Below are positions 38,622 to 48,703 of a DNA stretch of 64,000 bases, piece by piece. Source of the stretch: an uncultured Apibacter sp. (lineage in GTDB: Bacteria; Bacteroidota; Bacteroidia; Flavobacteriales; Weeksellaceae); assembly GCA_945280365.1 (NCBI GenBank), contig CALYQD010000001.1, forward strand, positions 124,001 to 188,000. The letters are read 5' to 3'. The first letter of the stretch is position 1. Every line of letters begins with the position of its first letter. Both the position numbers and the translations under genes were made by a program. The notes below the pieces were generated by a model. The model made no database searches. It was given only the letters and a program-made list of their open reading frames with translations, and had not been told where the DNA came from.

Positions 38622-40283
38622 GTGAAAACAGAATTATCTAATTCTAGTAAAACTAGCTCTTGGGATGTAATTGTTATCGGAGGAGGTGCGACCGGTTCCG
38701 GAACTGCCCGAGATTGTGCAAGGAGGGGATTGCGTACGCTTATGCTTGAGCGTTACGATATAGCAACGGGTGCTACGGGAAGAAATCACGGATTATTACA
38801 TAGCGGCAGTAGATATGCTGTTACCGACAGAGAATCTGCTGAAGAATGTATTAAGGAAAACATGATCCTAAAGCGTATTGCCAGTCACTGCGTTGAGAAA
38901 ACTGACGGACTTTTTTTAACCCTTCCGGAAGATGATATCGCTTATCAATCTAAATTCATTGAAGCTTGCCATACAGCCGGAATAGATGCTAAGGCAATCG
39001 ATCCCAAAGAAGCTTTACTCTTAGAACCTTCTGCAAATCCTTCAATCATTGGAGCTGTTATCGTTCCAGATGGAACTGTTGACCCATTTCGCCTGACCCT
39101 TTCTAATATTATGGATGCCAAACAACATGGTGCAAAAATTGAAACTTACCATGAAGTTTTAGGTTTGATAAAAGAACAGAATAGGGTTATCGGAGTTAGA
39201 GTCTATGATCATATAGCTAAAGAAGAAAAAAAATTATATGCTTCCGTTATTGTTAATGCCGGAGGAATTTGGGGTCAGAAAATTGCAGAATATGCAGATT
39301 TGAAAATTAAAATGTTCCCAGCCAAAGGATCTCTCCTTATTTTTGGCCACAGAGTAAATAATATGGTATTAAACCGTTGTCGTAAACCGGCAGATTCAGA
39401 TATTCTTGTTCCGGGAGATACCATTTGCCTAATAGGTACTACCTCTACACATGTTCCTTATGAAGAAATAGATAATATGTATGTTACTCCTGAAGAAGTA
39501 GACATTCTGATCAGAGAAGGAGGAAAATTATCTCCTACCCTTCTACAAACCAGAATTTTACGAGGATATGCCGGGGTAAGACCACTAGTAGCTTCTGATG
39601 ATGATCCATCCGGACGTAATGTAAGTAGAGGAATCGTCTTATTAGACCACGCAACAAGAGACGGCTTGGAAGGATTTATTACAATTACCGGAGGAAAATT
39701 AATGACCTATAGGCTAATGGCTGAATGGGCTACTGACTTAGTTTGTAAAAAATTAAATAATACCACTCCTTGTACTACTGCAGAAGCAAATCTTCCGGGA
39801 TCTCAGCAAAGTACAGAAGAAATAAATCAAAAAATGATTTCCGTACCTTCTACCATACGTAAATCTGCAATTTACAGATTAGGAGATATGGCAGAAAATT
39901 TAAAAGAGAACAAGGTTACGGAAAACAGTTTAGTTTGCGAATGTGAAGAAGTCTCTTTAGGTGAAGTAGAATATGCTATTAATGAATTGCATGTTACCAA
40001 CCTTATTGATCTTCGAAGAAGAACTCGTGTAGGTATGGGAACCTGTCAAGGTGAACTTTGTGCCTGTAGAGCAGCTGGGCTAATGAATCACTACCAAGTT
40101 CTAAGCTCGGATAAATCCAAAGAAGATTTAACTATATTTCTTAATGAAAGATGGAAAGGCATACGCCCTATTGCTTGGGGAGACACCTTAAGAGAAAGTG
40201 AATTTACCAGTTGGGTTTATGAAGGAGTATGCGGATTAAATAAGACTCAAGAACAAATTAAAAACGCAAAAAATGAAATTTGA
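38622..40283 (+). CDS. glpA: Anaerobic glycerol-3-phosphate dehydrogenase subunit A
   Basis: FAD-containing catalytic subunit oxidising glycerol-3-phosphate to dihydroxyacetone phosphate. The frame opens with GTG; no ATG is near. The 553 residues start with VIVIGGGATGSGTARDCARRG (the FAD loop), include ATGATGRNHGLLHSG, SDDDPSGRNVSRGI and FITITGGKLMTYRLM, and end with a BFD-like iron-sulfur domain having CECEEVSLGEVEYA and GTCQGELCACR. It is very close to the enterobacterial protein as recalled. It is first in glpABC and overlaps glpB by 11 bases. Confidence 0.97.
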   Translation: MKTELSNSSKTSSWDVIVIGGGATGSGTARDCARRGLRTLMLERYDIATGATGRNHGLLHSGSRYAVTDRESAEECIKENMILKRIASHCVEKTDGLFLTLPEDDIAYQSKFIEACHTAGIDAKAIDPKEALLLEPSANPSIIGAVIVPDGTVDPFRLTLSNIMDAKQHGAKIETYHEVLGLIKEQNRVIGVRVYDHIAKEEKKLYASVIVNAGGIWGQKIAEYADLKIKMFPAKGSLLIFGHRVNNMVLNRCRKPADSDILVPGDTICLIGTTSTHVPYEEIDNMYVTPEEVDILIREGGKLSPTLLQTRILRGYAGVRPLVASDDDPSGRNVSRGIVLLDHATRDGLEGFITITGGKLMTYRLMAEWATDLVCKKLNNTTPCTTAEANLPGSQQSTEEINQKMISVPSTIRKSAIYRLGDMAENLKENKVTENSLVCECEEVSLGEVEYAINELHVTNLIDLRRRTRVGMGTCQGELCACRAAGLMNHYQVLSSDKSKEDLTIFLNERWKGIRPIAWGDTLRESEFTSWVYEGVCGLNKTQEQIKNAKNEI

Positions 40284-41553
40284 TACAGTAATAGTAGGAG
40301 GAGGTTTAACCGGTTTAGTTAGTGGTATCCGATTAATGCAGAATGGACAGAAATGTGCTATTATTTCTTCCGGGCAAAGTGCTTTACATTTCTTTTCGGG
40401 ATCATTTGATTTGTTAAACTATTTACCTGACGGAAAATCGGTAAGTAACCCTGAAGATTCTATATCGGAACTTTCCCTACAAGCTCCGAATCATCCTTAT
40501 ACAAAGATTGGAAAATCTAAATTTGCTGAATTAGCCCAAGAAGCAAAAAATTTTCTTTCAGGCATTGGAATAGAGACCCAAGGGGCGTCCAATAAAAATC
40601 ATTATAGAATTACTCCCATGGGTATAATAAAACCAACTTGGTTAACTATGCCCAATTTTGCTTTTATTGAGGATGGAAAATTTTCATGGAAAAAGGCAGC
40701 TATAATAAACATTGAAGGATTTTTAGATTTTAATCCGGAATTTATTTCCGAAGCTTTCGAAAAAATGGGTATTGAAATTTCCCTACAATATTTTAACTTA
40801 CCCGAATTAAATACGATAAGAAAAAATCCGAGCGAATTCAGATCAACCAATTTATCTTTAGTTTTTGACAAAGAAGACAATCTGGATATTCTCGCCAAAA
40901 TATTAATTGAAAAAAGTCAGGCTTGCGATGTAATTATCTTCCCGGATTGTATCGGATTCAAAAATCCGGAAATCTTACCTAAGCTAATTAATAAGGTAGG
41001 TAAGCCCGTTTATTTGATTCCTACCTTCCCTCCTTCTTTAGTAGGGGTCAGTACCCAGTTATATTTAAAAGACTATTTTACAAAATTGGGAGGAGTTTTT
41101 ATGTTAGGTGATAACGTTACACACGCTGATATAGAAGCACATCACGTAACTAACGTGTATACGCTGAATCACGGAAATATTCCGATTTCCGCTAAAAATT
41201 TCATACTTTCTTCCGGTAGCTTTTTTAGTCAGGGATTATTAGCTGACAGTAAACAAGTGTACGAACCTATATTTAACTTAGATACAGACTATTTAACTGA
41301 TAGAGCAGAATGGTATCACACCAATTTATTTGAAAAGCAAAATTATCAGCAATTCGGAGTTAAAACAGATCAAAATTTCCATGGAATAAAAGACGATATG
41401 CCTATAGATAATTTATTTGTAGCTGGAGCAATTCTTAGTGGCTTTAATCCATTAAAAGAAGGGTGTGGCGCCGGTGTATCCTTTTTATCCGCATTATACG
41501 TAGCTGAACAAATTTTAATCAAAGAAAAAACCTATGAATCTATTGCTCAATAA
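40273..41553 (+). CDS. glpB: Anaerobic glycerol-3-phosphate dehydrogenase subunit B
   Basis: FAD/FMN subunit passing electrons between GlpA and GlpC. The 426 residues start with a dinucleotide loop, TVIVGGGLTGLVSGIRL, and carry ALHFFSGSFDLLNYLP, NHPYTKIG, PTFPPSLVGV and the late LFVAGAILSGFNPLKEGCGAGV, all seen in family GlpB. It overlaps glpA by 11 and glpC by 20 bases, so translation is coupled. Confidence 0.95.
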   Translation: MKFDTVIVGGGLTGLVSGIRLMQNGQKCAIISSGQSALHFFSGSFDLLNYLPDGKSVSNPEDSISELSLQAPNHPYTKIGKSKFAELAQEAKNFLSGIGIETQGASNKNHYRITPMGIIKPTWLTMPNFAFIEDGKFSWKKAAIINIEGFLDFNPEFISEAFEKMGIEISLQYFNLPELNTIRKNPSEFRSTNLSLVFDKEDNLDILAKILIEKSQACDVIIFPDCIGFKNPEILPKLINKVGKPVYLIPTFPPSLVGVSTQLYLKDYFTKLGGVFMLGDNVTHADIEAHHVTNVYTLNHGNIPISAKNFILSSGSFFSQGLLADSKQVYEPIFNLDTDYLTDRAEWYHTNLFEKQNYQQFGVKTDQNFHGIKDDMPIDNLFVAGAILSGFNPLKEGCGAGVSFLSALYVAEQILIKEKTYESIAQ

Positions 41554-42748
41554 AAGTGAAAATAATTTCGAACAATGCATTAAATGTACTATTTGTACGG
41601 TATATTGTCCAGTATCCAAAGTAAATCCTGATTATCCGGGTCCAAAACATTCCGGTCCGGATGGAGAAAGATTACGATTAAAAGATCCTGATTTCTATGA
41701 TGAATCTTTAAAGTACTGTATAAATTGCAAAAGATGTGAAGTTGCTTGTCCTTCCAATGTGAAGATTGGTGATATTATCCAAATGGCTCGAATTAAATAC
41801 AGTAAGAAAAAACCGATTTTAAGAGATGTTATACTTGCCCACACAGACTTTATGGGAACATTAGCCACTCCTTTTGCCCCTATAGTCAATGCAATGACTT
41901 CGGCCAAACCTGTTAAAAGTTTAATTGAACCTATTCTCAAAATTGACAAAAGAAGAAGTCTTCCCAAATATTCATTCGGTACTTTTAAAAGCTGGTATAA
42001 AAAAGTAGCTAATGAACAAAAAAAATATCCTACCCAAGTATCTTATTTTCATGGCTGTTATGTAAACTACAATAATCCTCAGCTAGGAAAAGATATGATT
42101 AAGGTTCTTAATTCATTAAATATTGGAATTCAACTTCTCGAAAAAGAAAGATGTTGCGGTATTGCCTTAATCTCTAATGGTTTTATAGAAAAAGCTAAAA
42201 AGAATGCAAAATTAGATGAGTCAGAAATTCGTAAATCTGTTATTGACAAAAAATTACCGGTAATTACTACTTCATCGTCTTGTACTTTTACTATACGCGA
42301 TGAACATCCTCACCTATTAGGAGTAGATAACAGCGCGGTAAAAGATCAGGTAGAATTAGCAACCCGTTATATATATCGTCTATTAAGTACAACTGACGCA
42401 AAATTAAAATTTAAAAATAAACCTTTAAAGATAGCTTATCATACTCCTTGCCACATGGCCAAATTAGGTTGGACCTATTATTCTGTGGAATTGCTAAAGC
42501 TTATTCCAAATGTAGAAGTGACCGTTTTGGAATCAAATTGTTGCGGAATTGCCGGAACATTTGGATTTAAAAAGGAGAATCATGAAGTTTCTAAAAAAAT
42601 TGGTGATCCGTTATTCAAACAAATTGAAACCGGAGGCTTTGATATCGTTGCCACCGATTGTGAAACTTGTAAGTGGCAAATTGAAATGTTTACCACTAAA
42701 CCATGTGAACATCCCCTTAGTATAATTGCCCATGCATTAGAGGATTGA
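41534..42748 (+). CDS. glpC: Anaerobic glycerol-3-phosphate dehydrogenase subunit C
   Basis: Iron-sulfur membrane-anchor subunit that delivers electrons to menaquinone. The 404 residues hold two [4Fe-4S] motifs (CIKCTICTVYCP and CINCKRCEVACP) and two CCG domains (ERCCGIALI and SNCCGIAGTFGF, each with an upstream Cys). It ends the glpABC operon at a strong terminator shared with the convergent glpR. Confidence 0.95.
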   Translation: MNLLLNKSENNFEQCIKCTICTVYCPVSKVNPDYPGPKHSGPDGERLRLKDPDFYDESLKYCINCKRCEVACPSNVKIGDIIQMARIKYSKKKPILRDVILAHTDFMGTLATPFAPIVNAMTSAKPVKSLIEPILKIDKRRSLPKYSFGTFKSWYKKVANEQKKYPTQVSYFHGCYVNYNNPQLGKDMIKVLNSLNIGIQLLEKERCCGIALISNGFIEKAKKNAKLDESEIRKSVIDKKLPVITTSSSCTFTIRDEHPHLLGVDNSAVKDQVELATRYIYRLLSTTDAKLKFKNKPLKIAYHTPCHMAKLGWTYYSVELLKLIPNVEVTVLESNCCGIAGTFGFKKENHEVSKKIGDPLFKQIETGGFDIVATDCETCKWQIEMFTTKPCEHPLSIIAHALED

Positions 42749-42763
42749 TATTATATTTTCAGT

Positions 42764-42798
42764 AAAAAACCCTTATGAAAAAATCATAAGGGTTTTTT
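42764..42798. terminator. Bidirectional terminator between glpC and glpR
   Basis: Perfect 15-base arms AAAAAACCCTTATGA / TCATAAGGGTTTTTT enclose a five-A loop, between two convergent genes. Confidence 0.85.
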
Positions 42799-42810
42799 TA
42801 TAAACAATAT

Positions 42811-43584
42811 TTATTTGGCTACTATAACTTCTATTCCACAATCCTCTAAAGTGCTTAAATCTTTTTCAGAAATATCATTATCTGTAATTAAAACATCAAC
42901 CTTATCTAATGAACATATCTGTCCAAATCCTCTTTTATTTATTTTTGTAGAATCAGCCAAAACAATGACTTTTTCCGATTGCTCAATCATTACTTTATTT
43001 AAATGAGCTTCTGTAGAGTTAGAGGTTGACAAACCAAAATCAAGGTCTATGCCATCAATCCCTAAAAATAATTTATTACATGAAAATTTTTTTAATTCAG
43101 ATTCTGCTAAAGAACCGATAACGGAAACGGAACTTTTTCTCAAGTTTCCACCCAATTGTATCACATCAATAAAAGAATCTTTTCCTAATTCTATAGATAC
43201 GCTTAAAGAAGAGGTGATGACCGTTAATTTTTCATATCCAGAAATAATTTTTGCTAAATAATAAACTGTAGTTCCGGAAGCTAAAATAATAAAATCTTGA
43301 TCGTTAACAAATTTAAGTGCAGCTTTCGCTATTTTTTGTTTTTGTAACACCTGCACAAATTCTTTTTCGTTAATATTTTTTTCGAAAGCATATAAAGGTT
43401 GTTTACTAGCTCCCCCATGAGTTCTATATAAAAGACCTGTATTTTCTAAATATTGAAGATCCTTTCGGATAGTAACTGCTGAAACATTTAATTTTTCGCA
43501 AAGCTCATTAACCTTAGTAAAATTATGTTCATCTAACTCATCTATAATAAGCTGCTGTCTTCTATTAAGCTTGATCATGATCAA
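42811..43584 (-). CDS. glpR: DeoR-family repressor, probable GlpR
   Basis: Transcription factor of 257 residues. The N-terminal winged helix (about 4-60: RRQQLIIDELDEH, VSAVTIRKDLQYLENTGLLYRTHGGA) binds DNA. A C-terminal ISOCOT sugar-phosphate sensor domain contains ILASGTTVYYLAKII, IQLGGNLRKSSVSVIG, LFLGIDGID and VLADSTKIN. It lies inside the glp island between glpABC and glpD, so glycerol-3-phosphate is the likely inducer. The first ATG is at 43584; MIKLNRRQQ from 43578 would be a slightly shorter alternative. Confidence 0.85.
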   Translation of the reverse strand: MIMIKLNRRQQLIIDELDEHNFTKVNELCEKLNVSAVTIRKDLQYLENTGLLYRTHGGASKQPLYAFEKNINEKEFVQVLQKQKIAKAALKFVNDQDFIILASGTTVYYLAKIISGYEKLTVITSSLSVSIELGKDSFIDVIQLGGNLRKSSVSVIGSLAESELKKFSCNKLFLGIDGIDLDFGLSTSNSTEAHLNKVMIEQSEKVIVLADSTKINKRGFGQICSLDKVDVLITDNDISEKDLSTLEDCGIEVIVAK

Positions 43585-43797
43585 ATATTTTTAAAAGCTT
43601 AAAGTTAAGAATAAAATCTAAATTCTTATTGAATTTTATCAATATGCAAGCAAAATAAACATTAACAAAAAAAAACCAACGAATCGTTTTGCTTTTATCC
43701 TATTAATTAATGTTTAATTGGGTTGTTTTGTCAAATTTTCAACCGTTTTTTATATGAGCTAAATGATAAATACATTATATTAAAAAATTTCATAGTG

Positions 43798-43824
43798 TTT
43801 CGTATTGTTTTTTTTGTAATTTTA
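43798..43824 (+). promoter_or_regulatory. glpD promoter region with TTTCG half-site
   Basis: TTTCG (43798-43802) in the context GTTTCGT, shared with glpABC, lies 19 bases ahead of TAATTTTA (43817-43824), one base off TAnnTTTG. The ATG is at 43868. Confidence 0.4.
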
Positions 43825-43867
43825 CTGACAACAGAAAAGAAGCAAAAAATAATTAAAAAAAAACAAA

Positions 43868-45448
43868 ATGAAACGAGGTGATCAATTATCAAAACTAAAT
43901 AATAATTCTGAGTGGGACATAATTATAATTGGAGGAGGATCTAGTGGCTTAGGTGCTGCGGTAGATGCTGCTACAAGGGGATATAGGACAGTTTTATTTG
44001 AAGCTCATGATTTCGCAAAAGCAACATCGAGCCGCTCTACTAAATTACTTCATGGTGGGGTTCGCTATTTAGCGCAAGGAGACATTGCCTTAGTTAAAGA
44101 AGCTCTTAGAGAAAGAGGCCTCTTAGAAAGAAATGCAAGTCACTTAGCAAAAAAACAAGTTTTTGTTATCCCAAATTATAAATGGATCGATGGACCTTTT
44201 TATACAATTGGATTAAAAATATATGATATGTTATCCAAAAAGCTGAGCTTAGGAAAATCAGAACATATCAGTAAAAGCAAAGCTTTAGAAATGTTACCAA
44301 CCGTTGAGCCTAACGGATTACATGGAGGAGTAATTTACTATGATGGACAGTTTGATGATTCACGTATGGCCGTAAATCTTGCTCAAACAGCTGTAGAAAA
44401 CGGCGGTGCCATATTTAATTACATGAAGGTAACCGGCCTAATAAAAGATAATAAGAATCAGATTGTCGGTGTTAAAGTTAAAGACGAAATTAGTGGAAGC
44501 GAATACGAAGTAAAAGGTAAGGTTGTATTAAATGCCACCGGAGTGTTTACTAATGATATCCTCAATATGAATGATCCAAATCACAAAAAAACAGTTGTTC
44601 CAAGCCAAGGGATTCACTTAGTATTAGATAAATCATTCTTACCAGGAGATAATGCATTAATGATCCCTAAAACTAGCGATGGAAGAGTATTATTTGCAGT
44701 TCCATGGCATAATAGACTTGTAGTCGGTACAACTGATGTTTTGGTAGATCATCCTAGTTTAGAGCCTAGAGCATTAGAGCAAGAAATCGAATTTGTTCTT
44801 AGTACTGCTTCTCAATACCTTGTAAAAAAACCTACTCGAAAAGATGTTTTATCAATTTTTGCAGGACAAAGGCCTTTAGCAGCTCCTGACAAAGAAGGAG
44901 GAAGCACTAAAGAAGTATCCAGAAATCATAAAATTCTTGTTTCAGAAACCGGCCTATTAAGCATTATCGGTGGAAAATGGACCACTTTCCGTCAAATGGC
45001 TGAAGATTTTATTGATAAAGCTATTGATACTGGAAAAATCGATCGTAAGCCTTGTAAAACAGAAAATCTTTCTATACACGGAAATATACCAGCCGATCAA
45101 GTTGATAGAACCAATCATCTATATGTTTACGGTTCTGACATACCTGCAATTAAAAAATTACAACAGGAAAATCCTGAATTAGCTCAAAAAATTCATCCTA
45201 ACCATGAATATACAAAAGCAGAAATTGTATGGGCAGTAAGAGAAGAGATGGCACAAAAAGTTGAAGATATCTTAGCTAGAAGAGTCCGATTATTATTTGT
45301 TGATGCACGCGCAGCTATAGATTCAGCAGAATCTGTAGCAAAAATTATTGCTAAAGAATTAGGGTATGATGAGAACTGGATAGCTAATGAAACTAAAGAG
45401 TTCCAAGAGTTAGCTAAAGGATATTTATTAGTAAATTACCAAAAGTAA
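43868..45448 (+). CDS. glpD: Glycerol-3-phosphate dehydrogenase, GlpD type
   Basis: Single-subunit FAD enzyme oxidising glycerol-3-phosphate, feeding quinone directly. Its 526 residues start with IIIIGGGSSGLGAAVDAATRGY, followed by SSRSTKLLHGGVRYL, VLNATGVFTNDI, GTTDVLVDHP, FAGQRPLAAPD and IIGGKWTTFRQMAED, and end with a C-terminal helical domain (EIVWAVREEMAQKVEDILARRVR). No iron-sulfur motif is present, which separates it from GlpA. glpT follows 53 bases later, so the pair is probably an operon. Confidence 0.93.
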   Translation: MKRGDQLSKLNNNSEWDIIIIGGGSSGLGAAVDAATRGYRTVLFEAHDFAKATSSRSTKLLHGGVRYLAQGDIALVKEALRERGLLERNASHLAKKQVFVIPNYKWIDGPFYTIGLKIYDMLSKKLSLGKSEHISKSKALEMLPTVEPNGLHGGVIYYDGQFDDSRMAVNLAQTAVENGGAIFNYMKVTGLIKDNKNQIVGVKVKDEISGSEYEVKGKVVLNATGVFTNDILNMNDPNHKKTVVPSQGIHLVLDKSFLPGDNALMIPKTSDGRVLFAVPWHNRLVVGTTDVLVDHPSLEPRALEQEIEFVLSTASQYLVKKPTRKDVLSIFAGQRPLAAPDKEGGSTKEVSRNHKILVSETGLLSIIGGKWTTFRQMAEDFIDKAIDTGKIDRKPCKTENLSIHGNIPADQVDRTNHLYVYGSDIPAIKKLQQENPELAQKIHPNHEYTKAEIVWAVREEMAQKVEDILARRVRLLFVDARAAIDSAESVAKIIAKELGYDENWIANETKEFQELAKGYLLVNYQK

Positions 45449-45501
45449 GTTAAAATTCATATATTGTCGCAAAAAATAATTAACTCTACAAAATAAAAAA
45501 A

Positions 45502-46857
45502 ATGGCAAATTTTTTTACACCACCTCAGCCTACTGAACGTAAGCCGGAATCAGAGGTGAAAGGTTCGTATACGCAATTGAGACTTCAGGTTTTTATAGGA
45601 ATATTTATAGGCTATGCAGCCTATTATCTTGTTAGAAAAAACTTTTCATTGGCAATGCCTTACCTAATAGAAATGGGATTTAGTAAATATGATTTAGGGA
45701 TAGCTTTTTCTTTTAATGCTACCGCTTACGGTTTATCTAAATTTATTATGGGAGGTATTTCGGATAGAAGCAACGCAAGAAAATTCCTTCCTTTAGGACT
45801 AATATTAGCTTCAGTATGTACTATAATTGCAGGGACATCTATAGGGATGTACAACATTGCTGTAATGGCCGTATTCCAATTTTTAATTGGTTGGTTCGGC
45901 GGTATGGGATGGCCTCCATGTGGAAGAGTAATGACTCATTGGTTCTCAGTGAAAGAAAGAGGTACAAAAATGGCAGTATGGAATCTCGCTCACAATGTTG
46001 GGGGGGGGTTGTTAGGTCAAGTTACCAAATGGGGGATACTTTTCGCAGGTTCTCTTAGCGTAAATGTTTTAAGTTGGAAAGTGGGAATGTTTTGGTTTCC
46101 TGCAGGAATAGCCATATTAATTGCCATAATATCTTATATACTTATTCGTGATAATCCTCAAGCCTGTGGATTACCTAGCATAGAAGAATATAAGAATGAT
46201 TTCCCTCCTAATTATTCTAAAGATTCTGAAAAAGTATTATCGACTAAAGAAATATTTTTTAAATATGTTTTTAATAATAAGATGCTTTGGTTTGTGGCTT
46301 TTGCTAATGCATTTGTTTATTTTATTCGATACGGAGTACAAGACTGGGCTCCTACCTATCTATCCGAAGTTAAAGGATATTCTCAAAGTGATATTAGTAA
46401 TGCTTATTCTTATTATGAATTGGCCGCTATACCGGGAACCTTATTATGTGGCTGGGTGAGCGATAAGATTTTCAATGGAAAAAGAGCAATGACAACAATC
46501 ATTTTTATGATTCTTGTTATCTTATCTATTGTCGTTTATTGGCAAAATCCGAGCAGCAAAGTTGTTGATTTAATCGCATTAACTGCAATCGGATTTTTTA
46601 TCTATGGCCCGGTAATGTTAATTGGAGTTCAGGCGTTGGATTTAGCTCCTAAAAATGCTGCAGGAACTGCTGCAGGACTTACAGGATTTTTCGGTTACTT
46701 CATAGGAACTTCATTACTTGCTAATATAGTGATGGGTAAAGTGGTTGAATCTTTTGGTTGGTCTGCTAGCTTTCAATTGTTAATTGGTAGTGGCATTTTG
46801 TCCATTATCTTTATGGCCTTTACTTATAAAAAAGAGCAAGAATTAGATAAAAAATAA
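45502..46857 (+). CDS. glpT: Glycerol-3-phosphate transporter
   Basis: MFS antiporter exchanging glycerol-3-phosphate for inorganic phosphate across the inner membrane. The 451 residues and twelve helices match GlpT. It shows YYLVRKNFSLAMPYL with the conserved Arg, a GWFGGMGWPPCGR loop, WNLAHNVGGGLLG, and an APTYLSEVKGYS segment in the second half. It lies directly after glpD. Confidence 0.93.
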   Translation: MANFFTPPQPTERKPESEVKGSYTQLRLQVFIGIFIGYAAYYLVRKNFSLAMPYLIEMGFSKYDLGIAFSFNATAYGLSKFIMGGISDRSNARKFLPLGLILASVCTIIAGTSIGMYNIAVMAVFQFLIGWFGGMGWPPCGRVMTHWFSVKERGTKMAVWNLAHNVGGGLLGQVTKWGILFAGSLSVNVLSWKVGMFWFPAGIAILIAIISYILIRDNPQACGLPSIEEYKNDFPPNYSKDSEKVLSTKEIFFKYVFNNKMLWFVAFANAFVYFIRYGVQDWAPTYLSEVKGYSQSDISNAYSYYELAAIPGTLLCGWVSDKIFNGKRAMTTIIFMILVILSIVVYWQNPSSKVVDLIALTAIGFFIYGPVMLIGVQALDLAPKNAAGTAAGLTGFFGYFIGTSLLANIVMGKVVESFGWSASFQLLIGSGILSIIFMAFTYKKEQELDKK

Positions 46858-47204
46858 ATTACAATATAAAAAAATTCTTTTTCTGTTTTTACTAAGTTTT
46901 GATTGTGATTAAATTTTTATGGATATAATTTTAAAAGTAATAAGAAGTAATAAGAATTGTTTTTAGAGCAAATCATAGTTTAGAAAAGCTATGATTTAAT
47001 GAGAGCAGTAATATAAAATGAATGTGAAGGAAGAAAGAAAAAAATTGGATGATTTAAAAACTAAATTTCCCTATTTTTTAATGCTGTAATCAGAATTTAA
47101 CCATAAAATCTATCACAATCAAACCTCTTAGTTAAAAAAATAGATAAAAATTCACATGAATAGTTTTCAAACTAAATAATATACAAACTAAATTCCCCTA
47201 CAAA
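46858..47204. other. Spacer between glpT and glpQ
   Basis: AT-rich, without a convincing gene. A 23-codon frame at 47018-47089 (MNVKEERKKLDDLKTKF...) has coding-like charge but no other support. No exact -7 box was found. Confidence 0.4.
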
Positions 47205-48437
47205 ATGAGAAAAAATATGCTGGCTATGTTAGCGTGTGCAAGTGTAATAGCATCATCATGCAGTAGTGATGATGATAATAATGTATCAACAAATCATCAA
47301 GAAAAAGTTCATCTCTTATCTTCTGAAATGCAGCACGTAAGAGATTACGTTCCTGAAAATGCTGTAATAGCACATAGAGGAACGTCTTATTGGGCTCCTG
47401 AATCTACAGAAGCTGCTTATCGATGGGCAAGAAATATAGGTGCCGACTACCTGGAAGCAGATCTTCAAATTACAAAGGATAGTGTTATTTTAGTAGTTCA
47501 CGACAATCTTCTTACCAGAACGTCTAACATCAATAAAATCTATCCTGACAGAGCTGAAGATCCCGCTTCAACTTTTACTTATGAAGAATTATTAAAATTG
47601 GATGCCGGTACTTGGTTTAACCATGATAAAAACACCTCTCCGGATAGAGCAAGAACTAGCTTTTCAACACAAAAGCAATACATCAGTACTTTAGAAGACG
47701 TAATTATGTTTGCTCAAGGGAAACGTTTAAAAAGAGATGCTAACGGAGAAAGAATATGGAAAAAAACGAATACAGGATATACTTTCGAATATGAAGATGA
47801 TCCGGCAGATAATGGAAACAGACCCGGTATTTATATTGAAACGAAAGAACCAAGTTTAAATCCGGGAATTGAAAAAGCATTAGTTAAAGAACTAGATCGC
47901 TTAGGCTGGAATATTATTAACAAACCGGCTACTGAATCCGATCATTTTAAAAATGGAAAAGTTAATGTGGGGAACACAAATGGAAAAGTTGTATTACAAA
48001 CATTTTCACATAACAGCTTATTAATTTTAAAAGATATATTTAAAGGAAATATTCCAACCGCTTTACTTTTCTGGAAAGGAAAAGGACCTGACGATATACA
48101 TGACGACCAAGAAGCCACTTATATTAAACATATAAATTTCGGAGTCGATAATTTAGCACAATTCATTGGTCCATCAATCGCAGGAGGAACTCCTCCGGAT
48201 AATTGGCCAGAATTATTAGAACCTTGGCAAGCTAAATTAATACATGAATCAGGCATGAAAATACATCCGTATTCATTTGATAACGAAGAACAAATGGGTA
48301 AATATTTTTCTTCTTGTGATGGAATGTTTACCAATCAGTCAGATCTAACTATTCGTTTCTATCACGAAAAACAACTTAGAAATGAAGGACCGGCTTATCA
48401 AAATGCTAAAACTGTTTTAACAGATTTAGGCTATTAA
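47205..48437 (+). CDS. glpQ: Glycerophosphodiester phosphodiesterase lipoprotein
   Basis: Exported enzyme cutting glycerophosphodiesters (lipid head groups) to glycerol-3-phosphate for GlpT. A lipobox IASSC ends the signal and is followed by an Asp-rich tether (SSDDDNN). The GDPD core shows IAHRGTSYWAPESTEAAY, GADYLEADLQITKDS and VVHDNLLTRTSN with the catalytic His pair and metal acidic residues, then YIETKEPSLNPGIE. At 410 residues it is longer than cytosolic UgpQ and matches periplasmic GlpQ. It lies in the glp island, although 347 bases from glpT. Confidence 0.93.
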   Translation: MRKNMLAMLACASVIASSCSSDDDNNVSTNHQEKVHLLSSEMQHVRDYVPENAVIAHRGTSYWAPESTEAAYRWARNIGADYLEADLQITKDSVILVVHDNLLTRTSNINKIYPDRAEDPASTFTYEELLKLDAGTWFNHDKNTSPDRARTSFSTQKQYISTLEDVIMFAQGKRLKRDANGERIWKKTNTGYTFEYEDDPADNGNRPGIYIETKEPSLNPGIEKALVKELDRLGWNIINKPATESDHFKNGKVNVGNTNGKVVLQTFSHNSLLILKDIFKGNIPTALLFWKGKGPDDIHDDQEATYIKHINFGVDNLAQFIGPSIAGGTPPDNWPELLEPWQAKLIHESGMKIHPYSFDNEEQMGKYFSSCDGMFTNQSDLTIRFYHEKQLRNEGPAYQNAKTVLTDLGY

Positions 48438-48703
48438 AAAATTTAATAAAATTATGGCTTTTCCAATACATATACATTACGTTTCATTTTAATACTATTT
48501 CACGAAACGTAACCCTTTTAAATCAATAATAATTAAGTGTTTATTAGAAAATAATTTGAAATAAATAAGAATGTGTTCTAAACTTTTCAAATTTCAAATT
48601 ATTAAGCCATCATTATAATTTTTTGTTCAGTAAAAAAGAGAAAAATTGTTCAAAATAAAACATATAAAATAAAATAAATATTAACATTTTAAAAAATCAA
48701 ATC

